Of a stretch of DNA of 27,850 nucleotides, positions 16,537 through 24,613 are shown piece by piece. The position numbers were made by a program, and so were the translations under genes. Position 1 is the stretch's first letter, and every line of letters starts with the position of its first letter. Below the pieces are notes generated by a model, which saw only the letters and a program-made list of their open reading frames with translations, did not search any database and was not told where the DNA came from. Source of the DNA: Gammaproteobacteria bacterium (GTDB lineage: Bacteria; Pseudomonadota; Gammaproteobacteria; UBA6429; Thiohalophilaceae). The stretch spans positions 1 through 27,850 of the forward strand of contig QILH01000034.1 of assembly GCA_003233255.1 (NCBI GenBank), in the 5' to 3' direction.

Positions 16537-17066
16537 AAGCGCTTGCTATTATTACCCTTTCAATTCTCATTGCATCATGCGCTACGAATAATGAGACTAA
16601 ACCGATTGATGTCTACGCACTGCAAAAGGTTGCGTTAAGCTCGTATGAAAAAAAGGACTGGCAAACCGCCCAACAGGCCCTCCAACGCCTGGTCGAGATA
16701 AATCCTGGCAATGCCCAGCTCTGGTATAAACTTGGCAATGTGTATGCCCGTATGAATCTGCCGGAGCGCGCCATCGTCGCCTATAAAGAAGCTCTGGTTC
16801 GAAATCCAGAAATGTCAAAGGCCTGGCATAACATTGGCGTCGTCTCTTTACGAAAATCGACCCGTCTGTTTATTGAGATGTTAAAATACATTCCGGCTGA
16901 TGATCCTTTATACACACAAGCCAAACTAACAGGGGATGCCTTATTAACGATTCTGGAAGAACGACGCCTCAATGCAAACAGCGCCCACAAGTATCCCAAC
17001 CCTCTACATAAGATGGACTCGGATGGTGCCGTGAACGACTCGAGCATTCAACCTACGGCGCCATAA
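16533..17066 (+). CDS. TPR lipoprotein, TadD-like
   Basis: The 177-residue protein begins with a lipoprotein signal (TLSILIASC, lipidated C16). About two and a half tetratricopeptide repeats follow (about 30-105: VALSSYEKKDWQTAQQALQR, AQLWYKLGNVYARMNLPERA, SKAWHNIGVVSLRK). TPR lipoproteins in Tad loci (TadD) help in secretin assembly or pilus biogenesis at the outer membrane. Since no separate pilotin is present, this protein could also serve that role, which is inference. The C-terminal 70 residues hold no recognisable domain. The gene overlaps DUF192 by four bases and is followed three bases later by a TadE gene. Confidence 0.82.
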   Translation: MKALAIITLSILIASCATNNETKPIDVYALQKVALSSYEKKDWQTAQQALQRLVEINPGNAQLWYKLGNVYARMNLPERAIVAYKEALVRNPEMSKAWHNIGVVSLRKSTRLFIEMLKYIPADDPLYTQAKLTGDALLTILEERRLNANSAHKYPNPLHKMDSDGAVNDSSIQPTAP

Positions 17067-17069
17067 AGT

Positions 17070-17789
17070 ATGGTACATACTCAACGAGGGCAAAGTATGA
17101 CCGAATTTGCGATCATCCTGCCGATCCTGCTATTTTTGATCCTCGGTGCGCTGCAATTCATTTTTATTTATCAGCTTAAAACCACTTTAAACTACGCAAC
17201 CTATGAAGCCACACGTGCAGGCTCGCTAGAAAATGCTCAACTCGAAGCTGTACAAAATGGCTTTAGTCGTGCCATGGCCGCCTATTTTACGCGCCCGGCT
17301 GATGATAGTGACAATGAAAAATCTGCAGCAGTGATTCGAGCTAGAGAACTTGTCCGTCAACAAATTGAAAGTGGCCTGGTTCGCTTTGAGCGCATTAACC
17401 CAACAAAAAGTGGATTTGATACGTTTGGTGAAGACGGGGGGGATGGGACAATCGAAATTCCTAATTCTCTGCTTATTTTCCGTGATGCACGGCCAACCGA
17501 CAATCGCGGCTTAAGCATACAGGATGCAAACTTGCTAAAAATCCGCATCACCTATTGTGTCGATCTGATTGTCCCGTTCGCGAATCGAATTATTGAGACG
17601 GCGGCAAAAGGATTCACTGACTCACCGGATCCCGGTGACTCCTTAACCTGTGATAATTGCGATGATTTTGAAGCACAATGCATGGATCCGGATGACAGCA
17701 CTCGCATAACCATTGTTTCGCATGCCATCATTCGTATGCAAAGCCCAGCTCAAACTTGCCCTAACTGTTTCGCCAATACAGAATATTAA
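17070..17789 (+). CDS. tadE: TadE-family minor pilin
   Basis: The 239-residue protein carries RGQSMTEFAIILPILLFLIL (residues 6-25), a class III signal with glutamate at +5. The typical TadE continuation follows: GALQFIFIYQLKTTLNYATYEATRAG. The mature part is predicted to be extracytoplasmic. It has Cys pairs near the C-terminus (CDNCDDFEAQC and CPNC) that may form disulfides. It is better conserved than the TadE-like protein at 8222-9190 and is probably the standard TadE of this system. The hybrid kinase starts one base after its stop. Confidence 0.88.
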   Translation: MVHTQRGQSMTEFAIILPILLFLILGALQFIFIYQLKTTLNYATYEATRAGSLENAQLEAVQNGFSRAMAAYFTRPADDSDNEKSAAVIRARELVRQQIESGLVRFERINPTKSGFDTFGEDGGDGTIEIPNSLLIFRDARPTDNRGLSIQDANLLKIRITYCVDLIVPFANRIIETAAKGFTDSPDPGDSLTCDNCDDFEAQCMDPDDSTRITIVSHAIIRMQSPAQTCPNCFANTEY

Positions 17790-17790
17790 A

Positions 17791-19590
17791 ATGGATGTAG
17801 CTCCTCTATCACCACAACAACCCGATGAGGATAATGACACTCAGGGAGATTTTAGCCGACTTATACGTGGAGAAAAGGTTCGGCTGCTCTATAAAAATCT
17901 GCTTCCTTCCGTCTTACCTGGCAACCTCCTCGTCTCGGCCGCGCTCGCCTACGGGGTATGGGATCATATAGAGCACTCGATCGTGCTTACCTGGGTCGGA
18001 TTTATTTATTTGTTGACGTTTGTTCGCATTCCACTGTACTTCAGTTATACAAGCCAAAAACCTGAAGAACAAAACAAATACAAATGGGGACATTACTTTA
18101 CCCTTTCCTCTTTTCTATCAGGAGTTTTATGGGGGATTTCCGGTATTATTTTTTTTGTACCAAATGACCCCGCTGTATTGAGTTTTGTGACCATCATTCT
18201 GCTGGGCATGATCGCCGCCTCGACAACTTCATTATCCAGCCATACCCCTGCACATTACGCTTTCGTTATTCCAGCGGTATTGCCATTAACCTACAGTTAT
18301 ATGACTTCCGGTTTGTTATTCAGCATACCGCTGGGACTACTGACAATTATATTCATGGGCATAAATATGATTTTTTCCCGGAATGTTTCCCGTACATTAC
18401 AGGAATCGATTGAACTTAGATTCAAAAACGACAACCTGGTCACTAAACTCACTATCGAAAAAGAAAAGGCCGAGGCTGCCAGCAAGGCAAAATCCCGATT
18501 TCTTGCCTCTGCCAGTCATGATCTCAGGCAACCGCTACACGCCTTAGGTCTGTTTGTCGGCGCAATGGAACTGCACCCAATGAACAATGATTTGCTAAGC
18601 CTGGTAGATAAAACAAAACAGTCCTATTCAGCACTGGAAGATTTACTGGATGTATTACTCGATATATCCAAACTTGATGCAGGTGTTATCCAACCAAAAC
18701 CTGAAACTATCTTTCTGCAACAGACATTTGATAACCTACACCAGGAATTTGAAGATCATGCCCGTTCAAAAGGTTTGACCTTACGTTTTCATCCCACAAG
18801 GTTACTAACCGTGTCTGATCCAACCCTGTTATCCCGTATACTGCGCAACTTAATTTCTAACGCCATTCGTTATACCGACTCTGGTGCTATTTTAATCGGC
18901 TGTCGCTACAAAATGGATTCTATCATTATCGAAGTCCGTGACAGTGGTCGAGGAATCCCTGAGGAAAAACAAACAGAGATATTCAAAGAGTTTCGTCAAA
19001 TTGATAATCCTGAACGTGACCGAAGCAAAGGATTAGGGCTTGGGCTTGCGATTGTCGATCGGCTTTCCTATCTGCTTGAACATCAAATTGAGGTTATTTC
19101 CAGTCTGGGGAAAGGTTCTATTTTCAAACTACGGGTGCCAATTGCATCCACCGTACCTGACATCCCTGCTTCTCCGCAGGAACTAACCATATCGGACAAA
19201 CTCACGGGGTTAAAGATTCTAGCAATTGACGATGAGTCGAGTATCCTGGACGGAATGAAGCATTTACTAACTGGTTGGGGTTGCTCAATCACGGTAGCTG
19301 AAAGCTGTGAACAAGCCTGCGCCTTTTTAAAAAGCCATAACTGGAAACCAGATATTATTCTAGCTGACTATCGCCTACGTGATCGGCAAACAGGTGCCGA
19401 AGCTATTAAAAAAATAAACCAATGCCTTGGTACAGATACCCCTGCAATCATTATCACCGGTGATACCGCACCTGATCGTATCCAGGAAGCCAAGAAAAGC
19501 GGCTATCCTCTGCTGCATAAACCAATCCAGCCTGCACGACTGCGATCGGTGTTACAGCAACAAGTAACCAAACTCGACACCCGTAATTAA
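17791..19590 (+). CDS. Hybrid sensor histidine kinase with C-terminal receiver
   Basis: The chosen start is the ATG at 17791, one base after the TadE stop. An upstream in-frame start at 17713 would lie inside TadE. The 599-residue product has about six membrane segments (between 42 and 195) and a short coiled stretch. The histidine kinase follows, with SHDLRQPLHALGLF (H243), N box NLISNAIRYTD (N357), G1 DSGRGIP (384-390) and G2 KGLGLGLAI. A receiver domain (about 474-590) has D526 as phospho-acceptor in ADYRLRD and K577. It is the last gene of the pilus operon. It is the only histidine kinase in the window, and therefore a candidate partner of the response regulator at 4961-5656. The signal is unknown; the sensor part is membrane-embedded with no clear periplasmic domain. 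Confidence 0.92.
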   Translation: MDVAPLSPQQPDEDNDTQGDFSRLIRGEKVRLLYKNLLPSVLPGNLLVSAALAYGVWDHIEHSIVLTWVGFIYLLTFVRIPLYFSYTSQKPEEQNKYKWGHYFTLSSFLSGVLWGISGIIFFVPNDPAVLSFVTIILLGMIAASTTSLSSHTPAHYAFVIPAVLPLTYSYMTSGLLFSIPLGLLTIIFMGINMIFSRNVSRTLQESIELRFKNDNLVTKLTIEKEKAEAASKAKSRFLASASHDLRQPLHALGLFVGAMELHPMNNDLLSLVDKTKQSYSALEDLLDVLLDISKLDAGVIQPKPETIFLQQTFDNLHQEFEDHARSKGLTLRFHPTRLLTVSDPTLLSRILRNLISNAIRYTDSGAILIGCRYKMDSIIIEVRDSGRGIPEEKQTEIFKEFRQIDNPERDRSKGLGLGLAIVDRLSYLLEHQIEVISSLGKGSIFKLRVPIASTVPDIPASPQELTISDKLTGLKILAIDDESSILDGMKHLLTGWGCSITVAESCEQACAFLKSHNWKPDIILADYRLRDRQTGAEAIKKINQCLGTDTPAIIITGDTAPDRIQEAKKSGYPLLHKPIQPARLRSVLQQQVTKLDTRN

Positions 19591-19602
19591 CACCGCTAGA
19601 TT

Positions 19603-19628
19603 AAGGGGATTGTGCTACAGCCCTTTTT
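19603..19628 (+). terminator. Probable terminator of the pilus operon
   Basis: AAGGG (19603-19607) pairs with CCCTT (19621-19625) across a 13-base loop that has a small inner TGT/ACA pairing, and the 3' arm runs into TTTTT. It sits 13 bases after the hybrid kinase stop, between two convergent genes. The stem is short, so strength is uncertain. Confidence 0.5.
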
Positions 19629-19633
19629 AGTAT

Positions 19634-20842
19634 TTAAGGAACTTCCGATTTATGTTTGTCCTTCTTTCCACTCGTTAATGGAGCGACATCTTTGACTTTT
19701 TTGGTGTATATCATGTCGGCAAAACGTGAGATGTTAACAAATTTTTTAAACCCCCTATTGGTCTCCAGCTCATGCTCACTGACCGTCGTTTTATCCTCGG
19801 GTTCAAAGAAACAGGTCGGATCCTCGGCCATAACATCACCATTTTCATAATAGGCCATAGCCCGGCAGCCCCCACAGGTAAATTGATAACGGCAACGGCC
19901 ACACTTGCCCTTCAATTGCGTCCGATCCAGGATACTTTGAAATACCGAACTCTCATCAATGATCTTCTGAAAGCTCATGTCACGGACATTGCCACATTTG
20001 ATATCGTCCAACAAAATACCACATGGCGCGACATCACCTTCAGCATTAACGGCCAACCAGGTTCCGCACCAGCAACCTATGGACGGGTTCTGTGGCACGG
20101 TGATATTACTTACCCCGCCGGAAATTTCCGCGTGCACCTCCGGTGACAGAAAAAAGGGTGTAAAACTGACATAACCATTGGGGTGCTTTCGCAGTTCAGG
20201 ATGGATGGTATCGCGCATATGCTCTTTGTTGAATTTAAGCGTCTCCCAATACTCACGTCCATATCCCCGTGCAGTATAAGGTGATCGGTTATATGGAATT
20301 TGATGGTCTTCTAACCATTGCAAAGTCTGTCCAACCGTTTTCAAATTATGTTGGCCGACGGTCACCACCACATTCGGTCTAATGTCCAGTTCCTTACACA
20401 ATTCCAGCACCGCCAGTGATTGTTCACAATCGGTGTCACGCGTCCAGGCGTTTTCATCCTCGATGGAATTAATGCCCACCGCAATCACCACGGTATCATT
20501 GCTCACTTTTTTAAGTTTGAGTAACATGTCCCGCGTCATCTTCGAACCATTGGTGGTAATTACCGAAGAATAACCGTATTCCGTGGCTCGACGTACCAGT
20601 TCGACCGCATCCTTGCGCAAGATAAACTCCCCGCCACTCCAGGTAATCTTGTCGACACCGATCGCACTGACGGTCTTAAGGATGTGTTGCTCAATCTCAT
20701 CCGTGCTCAGCTCAAGCTTCCTGCTTCGCTTCACAAGTTTAACATCGTTACTGCTCGCCATGCACATAGGACAGGCGTAATTGCACAAACGAGTCGCCTC
20801 AAAAAATAGATTTTTAAATGTATATGTTTGTAGCAATGGCAT
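19634..20842 (-). CDS. Radical SAM/SPASM-domain enzyme
   Basis: This 402-residue protein has the radical SAM cluster motif CNYACPMC (C20, C24, C27) and a GGEF-type SAM motif (70-73). Its C-terminal SPASM cluster domain has cysteines at 259, 274, 283, 314, 317, 323, 326 and 344 (CGRCRYQFTCGGC), enough for auxiliary Fe-S clusters. Such enzymes modify peptides or mature cofactors (RiPP maturases, haem-pathway AhbC/AhbD/NirJ relatives, anaerobic sulfatase maturases). The substrate is not evident, and I see no credible precursor peptide beside it. The start has a strong GGAAGGG ribosome site. A perfect FNR-type box lies about 117 bases upstream, consistent with low-oxygen expression. The C-terminal tail after 350 is charged. 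Confidence 0.9.
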   Translation of the reverse strand: MPLLQTYTFKNLFFEATRLCNYACPMCMASSNDVKLVKRSRKLELSTDEIEQHILKTVSAIGVDKITWSGGEFILRKDAVELVRRATEYGYSSVITTNGSKMTRDMLLKLKKVSNDTVVIAVGINSIEDENAWTRDTDCEQSLAVLELCKELDIRPNVVVTVGQHNLKTVGQTLQWLEDHQIPYNRSPYTARGYGREYWETLKFNKEHMRDTIHPELRKHPNGYVSFTPFFLSPEVHAEISGGVSNITVPQNPSIGCWCGTWLAVNAEGDVAPCGILLDDIKCGNVRDMSFQKIIDESSVFQSILDRTQLKGKCGRCRYQFTCGGCRAMAYYENGDVMAEDPTCFFEPEDKTTVSEHELETNRGFKKFVNISRFADMIYTKKVKDVAPLTSGKKDKHKSEVP

Positions 20843-20958
20843 CGGTTTACCCTTCCTTTGAGTGTCTATTTGAGCATCTTGATTAGCAGGTTAAACAGGC
20901 ACATTTAGCACAACCCGTTCAGTAGTACTACGTTACATCACTGATAACGAGCATGGAG

Positions 20959-20972
20959 TTGATCTACATCAA
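20959..20972. promoter_or_regulatory. FNR/CRP-family box
   Basis: TTGATCTACATCAA is a perfect TTGAT-N4-ATCAA palindrome, the consensus of oxygen- or NO-sensing FNR/ANR/DNR regulators. It lies about 117 bases before the radical SAM start and about 320 bases before the transferase, so control of the radical SAM gene is more likely. No FNR-type gene is in the window. Confidence 0.7.
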
Positions 20973-21126
20973 TTGGTCAATGATAATCAACACTATGTAT
21001 AGTTAAAACGTATCGTAATAATCTTGAGTCTACTGGGTGACAATAATACGAGTTTGCGTATACTTAGGGATTATTTTCGCTATTACTAGCAAACAAATTT
21101 TAAGTACTGCCCTAATGGATGAATAT

Positions 21127-21204
21127 GAGAAGAACGAAATGACATATTAAATTATAGGTTTTACTGTATCAATCACACCTATAATATTACCGCTTATTCT
21201 TCTC
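21127..21204. repeat. Nested inverted repeat in the intergenic region
   Basis: The outer arms GAGAAGAA (21127-21134) and TTCTTCTC (21197-21204) enclose the inner arms ATTATAGG (21151-21158) and CCTATAAT (21178-21185). Both pairs are perfect over 8 bases. The element could be a folded leader RNA, a pair of operators or a decayed repeat element. Function is unknown. Confidence 0.5.
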
Positions 21205-21245
21205 GTTTTAATTGCACTTTAAGCTGGATTTCCAGTATCAATACC

Positions 21246-21302
21246 ATGAATATTACCAGTATTCATCATCTCACCCTGACTGAGGTTTTTTTATATGGCT
21301 AA
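21246..21302 (+). other. Possible 18-codon leader peptide overlapping a hairpin
   Basis: ATG at 21246 opens an 18-codon frame that ends at TAA 21300-21302, overlapping the transferase ATG at 21295. Its first bases form a hairpin (ATGAATA-TTACCAG-TATTCAT, 21246-21266). There is no clear ribosome site for it, so it may be chance. Confidence 0.2.
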
Positions 21303-21981
21303 TTTAATCCTTGTTATTGGCAATAAAAACTATTCGTCCTGGTCATTAAGGCCATGGATTTTTATGCGCTATTTTAAAATACCCTTCGATGAAAAACACA
21401 TCGCCTTATTTACTGACACCATGGAACCAGACTTGGCCATGTATGGATCGGATACCAAAGTCCCGGTGTTGCAGGATGGTGAGCGCATTATCTGGGATTC
21501 ACTCGCCATTTTAGACTATATCTCCGAGCAACACCTCGAAGGCAAAGGCTGGCCAACGGATATTAATGCTCGTGCCTTCGCCCGATCGATCAGCGCCGAG
21601 ATGCATTCCAGCTTTTTTCATCTACGTGAAGCGCTGCCGATGAACTGTCGCAAACGATTTAAAAACTATCCGGTTTCAAGCGAGGCACAACGAGAAATAG
21701 ATCGGGTTAAAGAACTCTGGAAAAAATGCCGCAACCAGTACGGGCAACAGGGTAAATGGTTATTTGGTGAGTTCTCGGCTGCCGACGCGATGTATGCACC
21801 CATCGCTCTTCGATTTGCCGGTTATGATATTGCACTCAATAATGATGAACACGCCTACGTTGATGCCATTATCTCTCACCCTGATGTACAGGAATGGATT
21901 GACGCAGGAAAAGTCGAACCGGAAGTGATTGAGCTTGATGAAATCGAACTTGCACCCGGGGTTATTGTGGAACATCTTTAA
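21295..21981 (+). CDS. Glutathione S-transferase family protein
   Basis: The 228-residue protein has a thioredoxin-like N-terminal domain (about 3-85), with NYSSWSLRPW as the likely catalytic serine region (S14/S15). The KVPVL cis-proline strand (56-60) and WDSLAILDYI, which matches the glutathione-contacting E/D-S motif, follow. A helical C-terminal domain (about 90-205) includes GEFSAADAMYAPIALRF. It probably conjugates or reduces electrophiles using glutathione; the substrate is unknown. A GAGG ribosome site precedes the start. It converges with the 3-methyladenine glycosylase gene. Confidence 0.9.
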   Translation: MANLILVIGNKNYSSWSLRPWIFMRYFKIPFDEKHIALFTDTMEPDLAMYGSDTKVPVLQDGERIIWDSLAILDYISEQHLEGKGWPTDINARAFARSISAEMHSSFFHLREALPMNCRKRFKNYPVSSEAQREIDRVKELWKKCRNQYGQQGKWLFGEFSAADAMYAPIALRFAGYDIALNNDEHAYVDAIISHPDVQEWIDAGKVEPEVIELDEIELAPGVIVEHL

Positions 21982-22057
21982 CGGTTTGTTTTAATATTAG
22001 TTACGTATTTCCTAATTTTTCTCGAAGTCCTTTAGCCGTAACAGCTTACAGCTCTAT

Positions 22058-22135
22058 TTATTGTTGTGCTGGCACATCATCAATAAACGCTCTAATACAT
22101 TCCACTATATCAAAGACAGTCTGTTCGTTGCTCAT
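22058..22135 (-). CDS. Very small open frame downstream of tag (uncertain)
   Basis: A 25-codon frame (MSNEQTVFDIVECIRAFIDD and five more residues) starts 17 bases after the tag stop on the same strand. It could be a real small protein or the remnant of a larger gene. No ribosome site and no family match are visible to me. Confidence 0.2.
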   Translation of the reverse strand: MSNEQTVFDIVECIRAFIDDVPAQQ

Positions 22136-22151
22136 TAAGATAATGCTCACA

Positions 22152-22769
22152 CTACTTATTAGAAACGGGTCTCTTGAAGCATTTGCGTGCGCGTTCAACC
22201 TTGGTTCTGATCACGCAGTTCGAAACATGATCATTGATCAGACCCATGGCTTGCATAAAGGCATACACTGTAGTGGGACCGAGGAATTTCCAGCCCCGCT
22301 TTTTCAATTCCTTCGACAGAGCAATCGATTCGGCAGAGGTCGAGACACTCTGCGGTTTTGCAAGTTGCTTCTTGCCTGGTTCGTAACGCCAGATGAAGGC
22401 GGCAAGCGAACCTTCCAGTTTGACGAGCTCCTGAGCCCGCTTTGCATTGTTGATGACTGCCTCGATCTTGCCGCGATGGCGGACGATGCCTTCATCCTTT
22501 AGCAGGCGATTGAGATCACGTTTGGTAAAACGCGCTACCCGGTCGAAATCAAAATCATGAAACGCTGTGCGGAAGTTCTCGCGCTTAACCAGGATGGTGC
22601 GCCAGCTCAGCCCAGCCTGAAAGCCCTCCAGACTCAACTTCTCAAATAAGCGATGGTCATCACTGACCGGGAAACCCCATTCGGAATCGTGATAGTCGAG
22701 AAACTCCGGTGCGGTACCGCACCACTGGCAACGTAATTTTCCATCTGGACCTTTAATCGTCGCGCTCAT
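22152..22769 (-). CDS. tag: DNA-3-methyladenine glycosylase I (Tag)
   Basis: The 205-residue protein starts with CQWCGTAPEFLDYHDSEWGFP, the family signature with zinc ligands Cys and His. It continues with LFEKLSLEGFQAGLSWRTIL, which holds the catalytic/binding Glu and Trp region. The second zinc pair follows in NDHVSNCVIR (HxxxC). It removes 3-methyladenine from DNA in base excision repair. The ATG at 22769 has AGGAG seven bases upstream. A GTG at 22772 is an alternative but is too close to that site. It lies 37 bases after the YciI-like gene and is probably co-transcribed with it. Confidence 0.95.
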   Translation of the reverse strand: MSATIKGPDGKLRCQWCGTAPEFLDYHDSEWGFPVSDDHRLFEKLSLEGFQAGLSWRTILVKRENFRTAFHDFDFDRVARFTKRDLNRLLKDEGIVRHRGKIEAVINNAKRAQELVKLEGSLAAFIWRYEPGKKQLAKPQSVSTSAESIALSKELKKRGWKFLGPTTVYAFMQAMGLINDHVSNCVIRTKVERARKCFKRPVSNK

Positions 22770-22806
22770 CACTTTACTCCTTGTATCAAAACCACGGAAT
22801 GACTAC

Positions 22807-23094
22807 TCAGTCGAGCAAAAACTGCAGTCGGCCATCGGCTTTTGCTGGAGAAATTTCAATAATTTCAGCACTCACCACATTTTCCACGACAAACGGATCA
22901 TCACTCACCCTGTTTTGAAGTTCAGACAACGAGGTATTATGCGCCATAATCCCGCCACCCAGGTTCGGCTGAAGACTGCCCGCCACTAAAAATACGCCGT
23001 CATCAAAGCCATGTTTGATCCATTCGTTATGGCCATCCATAAACTGACCTGCATTGCTTTTGTTGCCAGAAAATTTAAGTAACACGATAAACAT
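22807..23094 (-). CDS. YciI-like (YCII domain) protein
   Basis: The 95-residue protein opens with MFIVLLKFSGNKSNAGQFMD, continues with HNEWIKHGFDDGVFLVAGSL, and ends in the DPFVVENVVSAEIIEI strand. This is the ferredoxin-like YCII fold with a conserved histidine near residue 22. Members are small enzymes or binding proteins of mostly unknown function. It precedes tag in the same direction and follows the WYL regulator after 105 bases, so it may have its own promoter. Confidence 0.85.
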   Translation of the reverse strand: MFIVLLKFSGNKSNAGQFMDGHNEWIKHGFDDGVFLVAGSLQPNLGGGIMAHNTSLSELQNRVSDDPFVVENVVSAEIIEISPAKADGRLQFLLD

Positions 23095-23154
23095 TGATAT
23101 TCCCTCTTGTCATTCGATTGAATTACTAAAATCAGTGTCATTATCTATGGCAAG

Positions 23155-23169
23155 TCTAATTTTATTAGA
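23155..23169. promoter_or_regulatory. Short palindrome upstream of the YciI-like gene
   Basis: TCTAAT-TTT-ATTAGA lies in the 105-base gap between the WYL regulator and the YciI-like gene, about 60 bases before the latter. It may be an operator or part of a promoter. It does not match the larger palindrome at 25053-25076. Confidence 0.3.
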
Positions 23170-23199
23170 TGTGTTCCGATGTTACCTTCATACACTCAA

Positions 23200-23913
23200 C
23201 TACGTCGGGTCGTATTTTTTGTCATACGGTTCACCTCGACCACATTCGTCATGAAGATAGTCCTGTAAGGTTCGCCCTTCGAGTAATTGAAATTGATCTT
23301 TGAGTTGCCGTACGGCCTGCATTCTATCCAGCCGAAAATGTCGAAACGAATCCCGCAATTCACACCAGCCTACCAGCGTCCAGACCTTACCCCAGTAAAA
23401 TAATCCCAAAGGATGCACAATGCGCTCAGACTCTTTTCCGTCTGCGCGGGTGTAATCTATATTGACCTTGTTTTGGGTTTTAATAGCCTGACGTACTATA
23501 TAGAGTTGCTCACTCGCCATGCCTTCCATTGGGAAATCCGGTACGATCATATCTTGACTATCGAGTTGCGGTTTTAAACGATCCGGAATGACATGTTCGA
23601 TTTTTTGCAGGGCCTGATCAGCCGCGCGGGCCAGGCCTTTATCGGTCCAGGCGCGCACCATTCGGGCGCCAAGTAATAAGGCTTCGAGTTCTTCTTCTTT
23701 AAACATCAATGGCGGCAACTGAAAGCCCGGTAATAATCGATAACCTATCCCGACCTCACCGGTGATGGGAACACCGGACAGACTTAAATCCTGAATATCT
23801 CGATAGATGGTTCGTTCTGAAACATCCAGCTCTTCGGCCAGTTCATGCGCGGTGGTCACACGCTCATGATGTAACTGTTGCACTATCTGAAATAACCGAT
23901 CCGCACGACGCAT
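23200..23913 (-). CDS. HTH-WYL transcriptional regulator (YafY type)
   Basis: The 237-residue protein has an N-terminal winged helix (1-60: RLFQIVQQLHHERVTTAHEL, ELDVSERTIYRDIQDLSLSG) and a C-terminal WYL domain (about 135-225: VNIDYTRADGKESERIVHPL, VWTLVGWCELRDSFRHFRLD). WYL proteins sense ligands, often nucleic acids or nucleotides, and many respond to stress. It is the third gene of a likely VOC-DUF2461-WYL operon, starting two bases after the DUF2461 stop. The palindrome before the VOC gene is a plausible autoregulatory site. Confidence 0.92.
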   Translation of the reverse strand: MRRADRLFQIVQQLHHERVTTAHELAEELDVSERTIYRDIQDLSLSGVPITGEVGIGYRLLPGFQLPPLMFKEEELEALLLGARMVRAWTDKGLARAADQALQKIEHVIPDRLKPQLDSQDMIVPDFPMEGMASEQLYIVRQAIKTQNKVNIDYTRADGKESERIVHPLGLFYWGKVWTLVGWCELRDSFRHFRLDRMQAVRQLKDQFQLLEGRTLQDYLHDECGRGEPYDKKYDPT

Positions 23914-23915
23914 GG

Positions 23916-24602
23916 TTAATACCGCAACTCTAATGCTTTACATAAAAACTGCATGTAACTATCGGCCACTCGAAACCGATCTACCACCATTTTCTTAAAG
24001 CGCCCGCTTAACACGCTGTCAGTGCTGATGTTGGAAATGGCAATAAAATCTTTGCGTTTAAGCGATTCGAGTAAGGGATGTTCTTTATCGTAACCACGTG
24101 GTGGCCGAACCAGTGAATCGCCACCTAATTCAAAGTGTCGTTTAAACGGTTTTTCCGTAAGCGCCGCAGTCCAGTCTTTACCTTTCTCACAGATCCGATC
24201 GCGAATTTTCCCCAGTGCATCTGCATCCGGGCGCCAGATCCCAACACCAACGAAACAATCATTCGGTTCAATATGTAAATAAAATCCTGGCGCATGCACA
24301 TCTTTGCCCTGTTCGTGGCGAAATTGGATGCCGATATTGGTCTTATACGGCCGTTTATCTTTTCCAAAACGAACATCGCGATGAACACGCATCAGGGATC
24401 CCCCCACTTTCTTCGGCAACGCCAGAAAATGGGGGGATAACATGGCCAGGTCAACGCTCATGGCCGTGATAAAATCTAAAGCGGGCGTGCGAATCGTCGC
24501 CTCATATTCATCTTTATGCTCCAAAAACCAGTCTCGATTATTATTTTTTGCCAGCTTACGCAAAAAGGTGAATGATTGTTGACTGAAAAAACGACTGGCC
24601 AC
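23916..24602 (-). CDS. DUF2461 (TIGR02453) family protein
   Basis: The 228-residue protein has the family pattern FTFLRKLAKNNNRDWFLEHK, then GGSLMRVHRDVRFGKDKRPY, then HAPGFYLHIEPNDCFVGVGI. The function of the family is not established. The chosen start is a GTG at 24602, eight bases after AGGAG. A GTG at 24611 is too close to that site. The gene lies 11 bases after the VOC gene and directly before the WYL regulator, so the three are probably one transcript. Confidence 0.88.
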   Translation of the reverse strand: MASRFFSQQSFTFLRKLAKNNNRDWFLEHKDEYEATIRTPALDFITAMSVDLAMLSPHFLALPKKVGGSLMRVHRDVRFGKDKRPYKTNIGIQFRHEQGKDVHAPGFYLHIEPNDCFVGVGIWRPDADALGKIRDRICEKGKDWTAALTEKPFKRHFELGGDSLVRPPRGYDKEHPLLESLKRKDFIAISNISTDSVLSGRFKKMVVDRFRVADSYMQFLCKALELRY

Positions 24603-24613
24603 TGACAGCACTC

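Larger units (their letters stand above)
20843..21294. other. 452-base intergenic region with structured elements, no gene seen
   Basis: The region separates the divergent radical SAM and glutathione transferase genes. It is AT-rich. It contains a perfect FNR-type box (20959-20972), a nested inverted repeat (21127-21204), and a hairpin with a very short reading frame just before the transferase (21246-21302). I found no longer reading frame and no tRNA. Confidence 0.7.

Noticed and set aside
17713..17790. Upstream in-frame start for the hybrid kinase
   Set aside because: It lies inside the TadE coding region; the ATG at 17791 follows the TadE stop by one base and fits operon spacing.
19772..20146. 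124-residue plus-strand frame
   Set aside because: Antisense to the SPASM region of the radical SAM gene, whose cysteine pattern is complete.
20843..20960. Precursor peptide for the radical SAM enzyme
   Set aside because: Only frames of about 8-12 codons exist here, with no ribosome site or repeated core residues.
22128..22502. 124-residue plus-strand frame
   Set aside because: Antisense to tag, which has all family motifs.
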